A stretch of 64,000 bases of DNA from Trichormus sp. M33_DOE_039. Lineage in GTDB: Bacteria; Cyanobacteriota; Cyanobacteriia; Cyanobacteriales; Nostocaceae. The DNA lies in the NCBI GenBank assembly GCA_015296085.1, contig DVDT01000047.1:124001-188000 (forward strand), written 5' to 3'. The notes beneath the pieces were generated by a model. The model saw only the letters and a program-made list of their open reading frames with translations, ran no database searches and was not told the DNA's origin. Of the stretch, positions 29,340 to 39,536 are shown one piece after another. A program made the position numbers and the translations under genes. Each line of letters begins with the position of its first letter. Positions within the stretch are counted from its first letter, which is position 1.

Positions 29340-31110
29340 ACCAAAAAGTTGCACCTTGTTGTAATTGACCGCTGACACCAATTTCACCGCCATGAGCATT
29401 GATAATTTGCTTACATAAATATAATCCCAAACCCAATCCTACAGAATTACGGATACCAGCACGAAAATAAAGGTCAAACATTCTTTCAGATTGTTGAGGA
29501 CTGATACCCACCCCATTATCAGTTACCGTACAGTAGATTTTGTCTTTTTCACAACTAGCATTGATGGTGACTTGTAATCCTGGAGGATTATGTTTAATTG
29601 CATTCACAATCAAGTTAGAAAATACTCGCCAGAGTTGTGTCGAGTCGGCCTCGATTAATGGTAAATCTGCGGTGATCAGATTCGTTAATGTAGCTTGATT
29701 TTCTACCAGTGTGGGTTCTAAATCTGCGATCGCAGCTTCTACTACTGTATGTAATTCTACTGTTTGAAGTTGTAAAACTATACCTTGTACTTCACTAATA
29801 TGCGCTTCTAGAAGCGAATTAATTAAACTCAATTGGCGATCGCTACTTTGCAACATCCGTTCTAAAATCAACCGTGAAACAGGAATCTCGGATTTCCCAG
29901 ATCCCCAATCCCCACTCCCCTGATTGAGTAAATTCCGCAACACCATCACAGTTCCTAAAACTGGGTTGCGTAAATCATGGGAAACTGCGTGTATAAATAC
30001 TCTTAATGCTTCTTCGGCTTGTTTCCGTTGGGTGATATCCTCAATTAACCCTTCATAGTAAAGTAAGTTTCCCTGTTCATCACGGACAGCGTAGGCTTTT
30101 TCAGAAATCCAAACGATGCTACCATCTTGACGATAAATTTGGGATTCAAACTCTGAAACCAACCCTTGTTCTTCAATTACACGCACAAACTCAGCCCGAC
30201 GTTGCGGATTAACGTATAATTGATGTTCAATATCTGTAAAATTATCTGTTACCTCCTGAGGAGTAGAGTAACCATAAATCCGAGCCAATGCCGGATTAGC
30301 CGTAATATAACGTCCATCAGGGCTACTTTGAAAAATACCTTCAATAGCATTTTCAAAGATACTCCGATATTTAGCTTCTGCTAGACGGAGTTTGATGTTA
30401 GCCAATTCTAATTCTTTACGGGCATAAAATTCTGAGCGTTGCAGGCGATCATACAAATAAACACCGAAGTCGCAAATAATACAAAACCACAAAATATATA
30501 GAAGAAAAGTGACATTATAGATATCTGGATGATCTGTAATTGGTGTTTTCAGCCCTAAGGCAGTATTCACACCAAAATAGTAAATTAACACGCCTACTTG
30601 AGAAGCTAGGTGTAGAGTCCAACGCATTGGCATCAGTGTAGCTTGACTCAAAAACACCAGTGACCAACCAGCCGTATCAGGAAGCGCAAAACCTTTGAGA
30701 GTTGCGAATAATTGCGCTGCTAAATTCAGCGACCAAGATGAGCCTAAAAATAGTACTCCTGGGTGGCGATGACCAAATTTCGTTCTGTGCAGTAAAAAAC
30801 AGATCATGAGGCTAAATAGCATAGCCCCATTGATCACTAATCCTTGAATTTTCCATACCTGGGGCAGTATTTCCAACTCTCGCAAAGGAAAAAATAAATC
30901 ATAAACATTTCGCAAAGTAAAAGTGACTAGACAAATTAATGCCAGCCATAACCACAGATACAGCCTTTGCCACAAAAAGCGATGCCTGTTAGCCAGCCAC
31001 TCCCGTTCTTGAGGGTGGTGAACTTTGTATATATTGGTAATTTCACCTATGGTTGGGGTAGGAATAACGTTTATCCACCACCTTTGCGCTGTTTTTAACC
31101 AAGTAGCCAT
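29302..31110 (-). CDS. Membrane PAS histidine kinase
   Basis: A 602-residue protein. The N-terminal 230 residues hold about six membrane helices resembling the membrane regions of cyanobacterial adenylate cyclases. A PAS domain (about 250-365, YRSIFENAIEGIFQ to YYEGLIEDITQ) follows, then HisKA (AVSHDLRNPVLG) and HATPase_c (NLIVNAIKHN, DNGVGIS, GLGLGLYLCKQI). Inside the HisKA hairpin, GSGDWGSGKSE is encoded by an in-frame copy of the intergenic CCCCAATCCCC-type repeat (about 29884-29925). No response regulator is adjacent. Confidence 0.9.
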   Translation of the reverse strand: MATWLKTAQRWWINVIPTPTIGEITNIYKVHHPQEREWLANRHRFLWQRLYLWLWLALICLVTFTLRNVYDLFFPLRELEILPQVWKIQGLVINGAMLFSLMICFLLHRTKFGHRHPGVLFLGSSWSLNLAAQLFATLKGFALPDTAGWSLVFLSQATLMPMRWTLHLASQVGVLIYYFGVNTALGLKTPITDHPDIYNVTFLLYILWFCIICDFGVYLYDRLQRSEFYARKELELANIKLRLAEAKYRSIFENAIEGIFQSSPDGRYITANPALARIYGYSTPQEVTDNFTDIEHQLYVNPQRRAEFVRVIEEQGLVSEFESQIYRQDGSIVWISEKAYAVRDEQGNLLYYEGLIEDITQRKQAEEALRVFIHAVSHDLRNPVLGTVMVLRNLLNQGSGDWGSGKSEIPVSRLILERMLQSSDRQLSLINSLLEAHISEVQGIVLQLQTVELHTVVEAAIADLEPTLVENQATLTNLITADLPLIEADSTQLWRVFSNLIVNAIKHNPPGLQVTINASCEKDKIYCTVTDNGVGISPQQSERMFDLYFRAGIRNSVGLGLGLYLCKQIINAHGGEIGVSGQLQQGATFWFTLPILQEKNHG

Positions 31111-31424
31111 ATAAATTCAAAATACTCTACGGGTGCGCGCAGCGTTCCAAAAGAAAGGCTTGCGTCTAAAAAATTTCAAACTTCTACCTCCTGCTACATT
31201 CTTGTCTGTTCTGCCTCCTTTGCTTTATACCTCTACAACAGATTTTATGAGCAAAGTGTAAAAAACTTGATTGTGCATTCTTGCCTTCTAAGTATCAATT
31301 ACATAAAAGAAATACTTAATTGTGAAGTGATATTACAAACTTTGGAAAAATATTTAGAAATTGACTGTCAGTCAAACATGGTTCTAACGTAGAACCTATA
31401 GGAGAAAATCGAGGTAAAATTATC
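31111..31424. other. Divergent intergenic region
   Basis: 314 bases between the PAS kinase and a small membrane protein. It has no ORF of note. GAGG at 31410-31413 lies about 11 bases before the ATG at 31425. Confidence 0.35.
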
Positions 31425-31742
31425 ATGAACAAAAATAATATTCAAAACTATCGGTTTGTCTGCACCTTAACTTTTGGTGATATCTACGGTCAAATAATCG
31501 TTTGGTTAATTACAATTACTCTCAGTTTGGCATCAGCCTTGGCTTTGATGGGTGCGAGACGACCTGTATATGCTTTAGCTACAGTTGGTCTGGTGGTTTT
31601 ATTATCGCTACCTTTCTTATTGTTTGCATTTGTAACTACATTGTTAAATCATATTGAATTAACTGCTGTAGAACCAGGAACAAAAACTGAACCTATCCCC
31701 GGCAATGTTTCACAGCAAAAACCTGTACAAGCTACAAGTTGA
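31425..31742 (+). CDS. Small two-helix membrane protein, unknown
   Basis: A 105-residue protein that I do not recognise. Two hydrophobic helices (about residues 22-42 and 48-72) are joined by a short basic turn (GARRPVYA); the C-terminal 30 residues are polar with Pro and Thr. GAGG at 31410-31413 and an ATG start make it a credible gene. It lies upstream of the DUF58 gene, but a 224-base spacer with a strong hairpin separates the two. Confidence 0.6.
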   Translation: MNKNNIQNYRFVCTLTFGDIYGQIIVWLITITLSLASALALMGARRPVYALATVGLVVLLSLPFLLFAFVTTLLNHIELTAVEPGTKTEPIPGNVSQQKPVQATS

Positions 31743-31825
31743 ATAATTGAATAATTGAATAAAGGCAGAAGGCAGTACCCTTTCAGGAAAGCAAGCTACG
31801 CGGAAGCGTTGCCGCAAGACTAGGC

Positions 31826-31889
31826 AGAAGGCAGAAGAAACAATTATTGGTGGGTTTGAATCCCTCACTAATTGTTCCTTCTGCCTTCT
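31826..31889. terminator. Long hairpin between small membrane gene and DUF58 gene
   Basis: A 21-base inverted repeat with one mismatch (arms 31826-31846 and 31869-31889, loop 22). The arms carry GGCAGAAG-type repeats common in Nostoc spacers. It is the likely end of the preceding transcript. Confidence 0.55.
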
Positions 31890-31966
31890 TACTTTTTACT
31901 CAGCACTGCTGCGGTGAATGGATTAATACTGAATAGCAGGTATAATCAAGTTTTACAAAAAAATCT

Positions 31967-33292
31967 ATGGTTGCTGCTAAAAGAGTCTATTTATTATTAC
32001 TTTTGGGTTTAGCGATCGCTCTTTTATTATCTGTATTCATCAGCGTTCCTGTTGGTATTTCTCTCACTCTCATCTTTGATATCGCTGTCTTGGTTCTAAT
32101 GGTTGTGGATGGTCTACGTGCCAAGTCTTTGCGAGTGCAAATAACTCGTCAATTACCATCACGCTTTTCCATTGGCCGGGATAATCCGGTGGTGCTGACA
32201 ATTACATCCGAGAAAACTAACGCTATCATCCAAATCCGCGACTATTACCCCGCTGATTTTGGTGTATCAACACCTGTATTAAATACTACTGTTGCCGCCA
32301 ACAACACCCAAGAATTAACTTACACCGTCAACCCGACACAGCGCGGTGAATTTGCTTGGGGTAATATTCAAGTCCGACAATTAAGTCCTTGGGGTTTAGC
32401 TTGGGATGATTGGCAAATTCGCCACGGTCTCACAGTCAAAGTTTATCCTGACTTAATTGGGTTGCGATCGCTCTCCATCCGCCTAACATTACAATCATCT
32501 GGTGCTATCCGCCAATCGAAGCGATTAGGTATCGGTACAGAATTCGCGGAACTGCGGAACTATCGCACTGGTGACGATTTGCGCTTGATTGATTGGAAAG
32601 CTACAGCCAGGCGCGTAGGAACACATGGCAATACACCGCCTTTGGTGCGAGTGTTAGAACCAGAACAGGAACAAACCTTGTTAATTCTACTAGACCGGGG
32701 AAGGTTAATGACGGCTAGTGTACAGGGCTTGCAACGCTTTGACTGGGGCTTGAATGCTACCTTATCCCTTGCCTTAGCGGGATTACACCGAGGCGATCGC
32801 GTGGGCGTAGGTGTATTTGATAACCAAATGCACACATGGATGCCACCGGAACGAGGACAACATCATTTAAATCAACTCATCGACCGTTTAACCCCTATTC
32901 AACCAGTTTTATTAGAATCCGATTACTTAGGGGCTGTAACTCATGTAGTGCAGAAACAAACTCGGCGATCGCTAGTAGTAATTATTACGGACTTAGTTGA
33001 TGTCACCGCCTCGACAGAACTCCTCGCCGCACTGACACGTTTAGCACCGCGCTATCTACCGTTCTGTGTAACTTTGAGAGATCCCAAAGTGGATGATTTA
33101 GCTCATACTTTTACTGATGATGTCACGCAAGCTTACACCCGTGCCGTAGCTTTAGATTTATTAGCACAGCGTCAAGTGGCTTTTGCTCAGTTAAAACAAA
33201 AAGGTGTGTTGGTATTGGATGCACCAGCTAATCAAATTAGTGATCAATTGGTGGAACGATATCTGCAACTTAAAGCCAGAAATCAACTTTAG
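31967..33292 (+). CDS. DUF58 domain protein
   Basis: A 441-residue protein with two N-terminal membrane helices (about residues 5-50), a beta-sandwich region (about 60-185) and a C-terminal vWA-like DUF58 domain. The signature GTEFAELRNYRTGDDLRLIDWKATAR at about 190-215 is split here by family convention; the key pieces are FAELRNY, GDD and IDWKATAR. DUF58 proteins usually work with a MoxR-type AAA+ ATPase, but none is adjacent. TATAAT at 31941-31946 sits 20 bases before the start and could be a -10 box. Confidence 0.88.
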   Translation: MVAAKRVYLLLLLGLAIALLLSVFISVPVGISLTLIFDIAVLVLMVVDGLRAKSLRVQITRQLPSRFSIGRDNPVVLTITSEKTNAIIQIRDYYPADFGVSTPVLNTTVAANNTQELTYTVNPTQRGEFAWGNIQVRQLSPWGLAWDDWQIRHGLTVKVYPDLIGLRSLSIRLTLQSSGAIRQSKRLGIGTEFAELRNYRTGDDLRLIDWKATARRVGTHGNTPPLVRVLEPEQEQTLLILLDRGRLMTASVQGLQRFDWGLNATLSLALAGLHRGDRVGVGVFDNQMHTWMPPERGQHHLNQLIDRLTPIQPVLLESDYLGAVTHVVQKQTRRSLVVIITDLVDVTASTELLAALTRLAPRYLPFCVTLRDPKVDDLAHTFTDDVTQAYTRAVALDLLAQRQVAFAQLKQKGVLVLDAPANQISDQLVERYLQLKARNQL

Positions 33293-33302
33293 CTAAATAT
33301 TT

Positions 33303-33326
33303 AGGATGGGTGTAGTTCCCCATCCT
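33303..33326 (+). terminator. Terminator-like hairpin after the DUF58 gene
   Basis: AGGATGGG (33303-33310) pairs with CCCATCCT (33319-33326) around 8 bases, 10 bases past the stop codon; it is followed by an AT-rich stretch but no clear T run. Confidence 0.5.
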
Positions 33327-33398
33327 GTTAAATTATAGCGATTCTCATTTGTATGCAATACACTCTGACCTCTCTCCAAACCTCTCTCGTACAAGGAG

Positions 33399-33613
33399 CT
33401 ACAGTGTACACACAAGTCTGATCAGCTTATCCTGCATCGTTATTGATCCCCCTAAATCCACGCCACTTGCTTTAAGCCGGGAAACCCGTCCAACGCAGTG
33501 GCTCCCCTTAAAAAGGGGGACTTTGATTCTAGTTCCCCCCCTTTTTTTAAGGGGGGTTAGGGGGGATCAAGCCACATTTTGCACTTAGCAACAAAGATGT
33601 GTGTACACAGTAG
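33399..33613. mobile_element. MITE-like element with nested inverted repeats
   Basis: Outer 16-base terminal inverted repeats with one mismatch (CTACAGTGTACACACA at 33399-33414; TGTGTGTACACAGTAG at 33598-33613) enclose 215 bases with no coding capacity. Inside is a second inverted repeat, TTGATCCCCCTAA at 33443-33455 against TTAGGGGGGATCAA at 33557-33570. This bounds a 128-base core containing CCCCTTAAAAAGGGGG-like self-complementary DNA. The design is that of a non-autonomous miniature transposon. No clear target duplication is visible. It lies between DUF58 and the 3' end of nifH. Confidence 0.65.
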
Positions 33614-33657
33614 GGTAGGCGAGGGGGGTTAGGTTTGAAAGAAAGTTGCACAGGGCA

Positions 33658-35820
<2,163 letters not shown>

Positions 35821-37212
35821 TCAAGTTAAGTGCATAAACACCATTTTTAACAATTCTGCACGGGTAAACGGTTTAGTTAAGTATCCCGAAGCACCTACTA
35901 ATCTGGCTTTAACTTTATCTACGATGCCCTTATAGCCTGTCACAAAAATGATCGGCGTATTTTTAAACATAGAATTATTGCGGATAATCCGACACAATTC
36001 ATAACCATCAATTCCCGCCATATTGAGATCCAGCAAAATGAGGTCTGGTTTATGCCTAATAATTGACATGGCCGCTTTTAGGGGGTCATTAATGGCAATT
36101 ACAGTAAAATTTTCAGTTTCTAAAAAATAACTGATTTCTTTTAAGATGGTAGGACTATCATCTACAGACACAATTTTATAGAGTTTTTCTGGGGTAATGG
36201 TAGCAGGGGTTACTCTTTCAGAAGTAGAGTTCGTGTTATTTAGTTCTTTGTTGGTTGCTGTTGTAGAAGTAGAAATCTGCGATCGCTTGACAATAGCAAC
36301 GTTTTCTATCTCTACAATCGGGGTGATAGGAGCAGCATTGCTACTGAGTTCTACTACTGTGTCAACTAACTTTTTCTCTAACAATGCCGTTGTATATTCA
36401 GGAGTTTCTGTTAATGCTGCCACCATCTTAGGTAACTGATCAAATGGTGGATCTGGTTCATGTAAAATAATCTCCCCCGTAACAATATAAGGATATAAAT
36501 ATTGTGCTAGCTGGATTTCATCTTGGTTCATAATTACGGCTAGGTGGCGCAAACTAAACCCTTTCATCCAATAAGTTAAAGTTGGCTGGAGTTCGGGTGA
36601 ATCTCTACCAGGGATTGTGTGATTCAGCAACAAGTAGGGACGTTGATGAGGAGAGGTAATTTTTGGTAAATAAGTTTGCCAATTTTGTAATCTTTTGTGA
36701 CAACGTTCTATGACTTTAGCTGTATCTAAGCGGCAAATTTCTGGTAATTTTTGTGAAGAATCACTTAATTCATAATTACCAGTGCTGATCAGTAAAAATG
36801 CTTCAATAACTTCTTTAACTAATTCCTGAATTAAAATTGTCGCTTGTTGTATGTCTAAATATTTCTGATTAATCAGCCATTGAATTGCTTGATAATCCTG
36901 TGGCGAAATGGCATCAGCAGGTTGCTGTTCGTTGATTTGATTATATAAGTCAGTTTCAAACAACAAGCGTAATTGAACACGTACTTGTGGGGTGATTAAA
37001 GGAAATTGTTGACTGAGACGACGCAGATGGCGTTCTAATCTGTCAAAGGGTTCTACCGAATGAGTAGCATAAGTTATTGTCCCATTTTCTAGATAAATTG
37101 ACCAAGTAACAATGTTACTGACAGCTTGTAAACAAGTGGTATCTAAACAACTAGATAGTTGTCTTAATAAATGCTGAGGACGCAGTGCGGCGAATGTACC
37201 AGAATGATTCAT
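35821..37212 (-). CDS. PatA-like response regulator (PATAN-REC)
   Basis: A 463-residue protein. The N-terminal about 270 residues have a PATAN-type domain with helical insertions as in cyanobacterial PatA/PixG-type regulators (SNIVTWSIYLENGTITYATHS near residues 30-55). A Thr/Ser/Val-rich linker (about 280-335) leads to a C-terminal receiver (VDDSPTILKEI, LILLDLNMAGIDG, VTGYKG, TKPFTR). PatA itself controls heterocyst pattern and other members control motility; which role applies here cannot be told. It is divergent from the TerY-P-type triad. Confidence 0.87.
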   Translation of the reverse strand: MNHSGTFAALRPQHLLRQLSSCLDTTCLQAVSNIVTWSIYLENGTITYATHSVEPFDRLERHLRRLSQQFPLITPQVRVQLRLLFETDLYNQINEQQPADAISPQDYQAIQWLINQKYLDIQQATILIQELVKEVIEAFLLISTGNYELSDSSQKLPEICRLDTAKVIERCHKRLQNWQTYLPKITSPHQRPYLLLNHTIPGRDSPELQPTLTYWMKGFSLRHLAVIMNQDEIQLAQYLYPYIVTGEIILHEPDPPFDQLPKMVAALTETPEYTTALLEKKLVDTVVELSSNAAPITPIVEIENVAIVKRSQISTSTTATNKELNNTNSTSERVTPATITPEKLYKIVSVDDSPTILKEISYFLETENFTVIAINDPLKAAMSIIRHKPDLILLDLNMAGIDGYELCRIIRNNSMFKNTPIIFVTGYKGIVDKVKARLVGASGYLTKPFTRAELLKMVFMHLT

Positions 37213-37718
37213 ATCAACTAGGAAACAGAGAGAAAGAAATAGATTATTGGAATATAATTAATATAATTAATTATGTTTAAGTAACTACCTAATAAGTTAG
37301 TAAAAATGCTAGTGATATGGCTATTTTTTTAGTTCTTTTAGTCACAATGAGTATTTTGATTATGTAGATGAATCTGAATTAAAATTTTATTTCTATATAG
37401 AAAAATAAAAATCCCACACAAAATCTTTAAAAATTTATGTAGGCAAATGGGAATTATTTATTATATTCTATGTTTGCTCTATATAAATTTTGGTAGATGG
37501 ATTAATGTCTCAAATCTGAACCATTTACTATTTTATCTACATCCTGATTAAGATTTCATTAAAGATGTAGAAATTGCGGTCAGAATGATCTGTTTAATGA
37601 AGATTGAATCAGCTACCATCAGACATCTACCTGTGGTCTTATCGGCTTCGGCTGTGGGAAATATATACTTTGAAAAAAGGAAATTAGAGCTTTGGACTAT
37701 AACATAACACAAAACGTT
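37213..37718. other. Divergent promoter region between the PATAN regulator and the triad
   Basis: About 500 bases of AT-rich DNA with no credible ORF. AAAGG at 37675-37679 lies upstream of both a TTG (37692) and the chosen ATG (37719) of the vWA gene. Confidence 0.35.
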
Positions 37719-38393
37719 ATGAGTGATACATTAACCCTAGATGAAGTAGTAGAGTTTGCAGAGAATCCAGAACCACGTTGTCCTTGTGTATTGTTACTTG
37801 ATACATCAGGTTCGATGCAAGGTGATGCCATAGAAGCTCTCAACCAGGGCTTGCTGAGTTTGAAGGATGAGTTAGTCAAAAATTCCATAGCAGCCAGACG
37901 GGTAGAAATTGGGATTGTTACCTTTGATAGTTATGTCAATGTAGTACAAGATTTTGTCACAGCTGATCAATTTAATCCTCCCATTTTGACAGCCCAAGGA
38001 TTAACTAGTATGGGTGCTGGCATTCATAAAGCCTTGGATATGGTGCAAGAGAGAAAATCTTTGTATCGCGCCCATGGCATTGCTTACTATCGTCCGTGGG
38101 TATTTATGATTACCGACGGTGAGCCACAAGGTGAATTAGATCATTTAGTAGAGCAAGCAGCAATTCGCCTACAAGGGGATGAAGCAAGTAAACGCGTAGC
38201 CTTTTTTAGCGTGGGTGTAGAAAACGCGAACATGATGCGCCTCAATCAAATCGCTGTTCGCACACCCTTAAAACTCAAAGGGCTGAACTTTATTGAGATG
38301 TTTGTGTGGTTATCGGCTAGTATGTCGGCAGTTTCCCATTCGCAGATAGATGAGCAAATCGCACTACCGCCGATTGGCTGGGGTTCTATCTAG
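37719..38393 (+). CDS. TerY-like vWA domain protein (first gene of TerY-P triad)
   Basis: A 224-residue protein that is essentially one von Willebrand A domain. The full metal-ion-dependent adhesion site is present: DTSGSM, the Thr of GLTSMG, and TDGEP. NPEPRCPCVLLLDTSGSM resembles E. coli YegL and TerY. ATG 37719 gives the YegL-like N-terminus; an in-frame TTG at 37692 would add nine residues. vWA + PP2C + kinase-like gene order, as here, is the TerY-P triad of tellurium-resistance-associated stress systems. It is probably the scaffold of that module. Confidence 0.9.
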   Translation: MSDTLTLDEVVEFAENPEPRCPCVLLLDTSGSMQGDAIEALNQGLLSLKDELVKNSIAARRVEIGIVTFDSYVNVVQDFVTADQFNPPILTAQGLTSMGAGIHKALDMVQERKSLYRAHGIAYYRPWVFMITDGEPQGELDHLVEQAAIRLQGDEASKRVAFFSVGVENANMMRLNQIAVRTPLKLKGLNFIEMFVWLSASMSAVSHSQIDEQIALPPIGWGSI

Positions 38394-38561
38394 GAAAGTC
38401 AAAAGGTAAAAGTAAAAAGGTAAAAGGAAAAAGAAATAATGCTTGATGATCAAACATGAAAATCTTTTTACCCCTACACCCTTACACCCTTACACCCCTA
38501 CCCCCCTTTTCTAGCTAGATTGCGGCTTGACACTTTCACAGCTAGCTGACAGAACAAATAT

Positions 38562-39338
38562 ATGAAAACATCAAACCAGAACCCTCATTGGCAGGTAGTC
38601 GCCGCCTCTGTCTGTGGTACAAGCCACCTAAAAAATAAGCAGCTGTGTCAGGATGCCCACCACTGGCAGCTATTGCCAGATAACGTATTGGTAGCAGCCG
38701 CCGCAGATGGCGCGGGTTCTGCCAGCCAGGGGAAAATAGGCGCGATGGTAGCTGTAGAAACAGCCATAGAAAACCTATCGCTCAAAGATATAACTAGAGA
38801 CTCTTTAGCTGAAGATGAAACAGTGCAATGGCTGTTAACTGATGCTCTACTAGCCGCAAAAAAAGCCGTGGAAGATGAAGCGGCGGCTTGTCAACAACAG
38901 CCCCAGGATTTAGCAACTACCTTAATTATTGCGATCGCCTCACCAGAAATGGTCGCAGTCGTACAGATTGGTGACGGGTTAGCAGTAGCAAAGGATCGTA
39001 TGGGCAACCTACTAGCCCTGACCATACCTAACAACGGTGAATATATTAACGAAACGACTTTTTTGACTTCACCAGGTGCTTTAGAGACAGCGCAGATGAG
39101 AGTATGGCGCGAAGCCATAGTTAATATTGGAGTCCTCACCGATGGACTACAAATGCTGGCTTTGAATATGGTTGTTGGTGAACCTCACAAACCCTTCTTT
39201 TTCCCTTTATTCGATTTTGTCGAGAAAGTAGAGGATAAAACAGAAGCAAAAGAACAGTTAGTCAGGTTTTTAGGTTCTGAGCGAATTACACAACGTACTG
39301 ACGATGACTTGACCTTGATTTTAGCTGCCTTGTTGTGA
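38562..39338 (+). CDS. PP2C-family protein phosphatase (second gene of TerY-P triad)
   Basis: A 258-residue soluble PP2C_2-type phosphatase, similar in layout to E. coli YegK. Metal-binding acidic motifs are QDAHH near residue 32, AAADGAGSA near residue 48, LTDGLQML near residue 198 and DDDLTLILAAL at the end. It would remove phosphate from Ser/Thr on the vWA protein or the kinase. It lies 168 bases after the vWA gene, the spacer holding ACCCCTACACCCTTACA-type repeats, and about 200 bases before the kinase gene. Confidence 0.9.
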   Translation: MKTSNQNPHWQVVAASVCGTSHLKNKQLCQDAHHWQLLPDNVLVAAAADGAGSASQGKIGAMVAVETAIENLSLKDITRDSLAEDETVQWLLTDALLAAKKAVEDEAAACQQQPQDLATTLIIAIASPEMVAVVQIGDGLAVAKDRMGNLLALTIPNNGEYINETTFLTSPGALETAQMRVWREAIVNIGVLTDGLQMLALNMVVGEPHKPFFFPLFDFVEKVEDKTEAKEQLVRFLGSERITQRTDDDLTLILAALL

Positions 39339-39379
39339 GGCAAGGGAGCAGGGGGGCAGGGTGCAAAGGAGCAGGGGGA

Positions 39380-39487
39380 GTAGGAAAACAGAAGTAATCC
39401 CCAATCCCCAATCTCGATGATCCCGTCTGCGACTCCGAAACCTAGGCCAGATCGTAGGAAAACAGAAGTAATCCCCAATCCCCAATC
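39380..39487. repeat. 34-base direct repeat plus CCCCAAT heptamers
   Basis: A 34-base sequence (39380-39413) is repeated exactly at 39454-39487, 74 bases apart start to start. Both copies end in CCCCAATCCCCAATC and the second runs into further CCCCAGT/CCCCAAT units up to about 39511. Confidence 0.75.
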
Positions 39488-39536
39488 CCCAGTCCCCAAT
39501 GCCCAATGCCCAATAAACCCTTAACCGTGATTGATC

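Noticed and set aside
31840-31875. tRNA T-arm-like sequence (GGGTTTGAATCCC) in a spacer
   Set aside because: It is the loop of a long inverted repeat; no D-arm, anticodon arm or acceptor stem can be built around it.
33349-33588. 79-residue ORF in the nifH-DUF58 spacer
   Set aside because: It runs through the MITE-like inverted repeats and has no protein features.
38460-38516. Possible CRISPR from the ACCCTTAC repeats
   Set aside because: The units are 7-8 bases in direct tandem with no spacers; they are ordinary heptanucleotide-type repeats.
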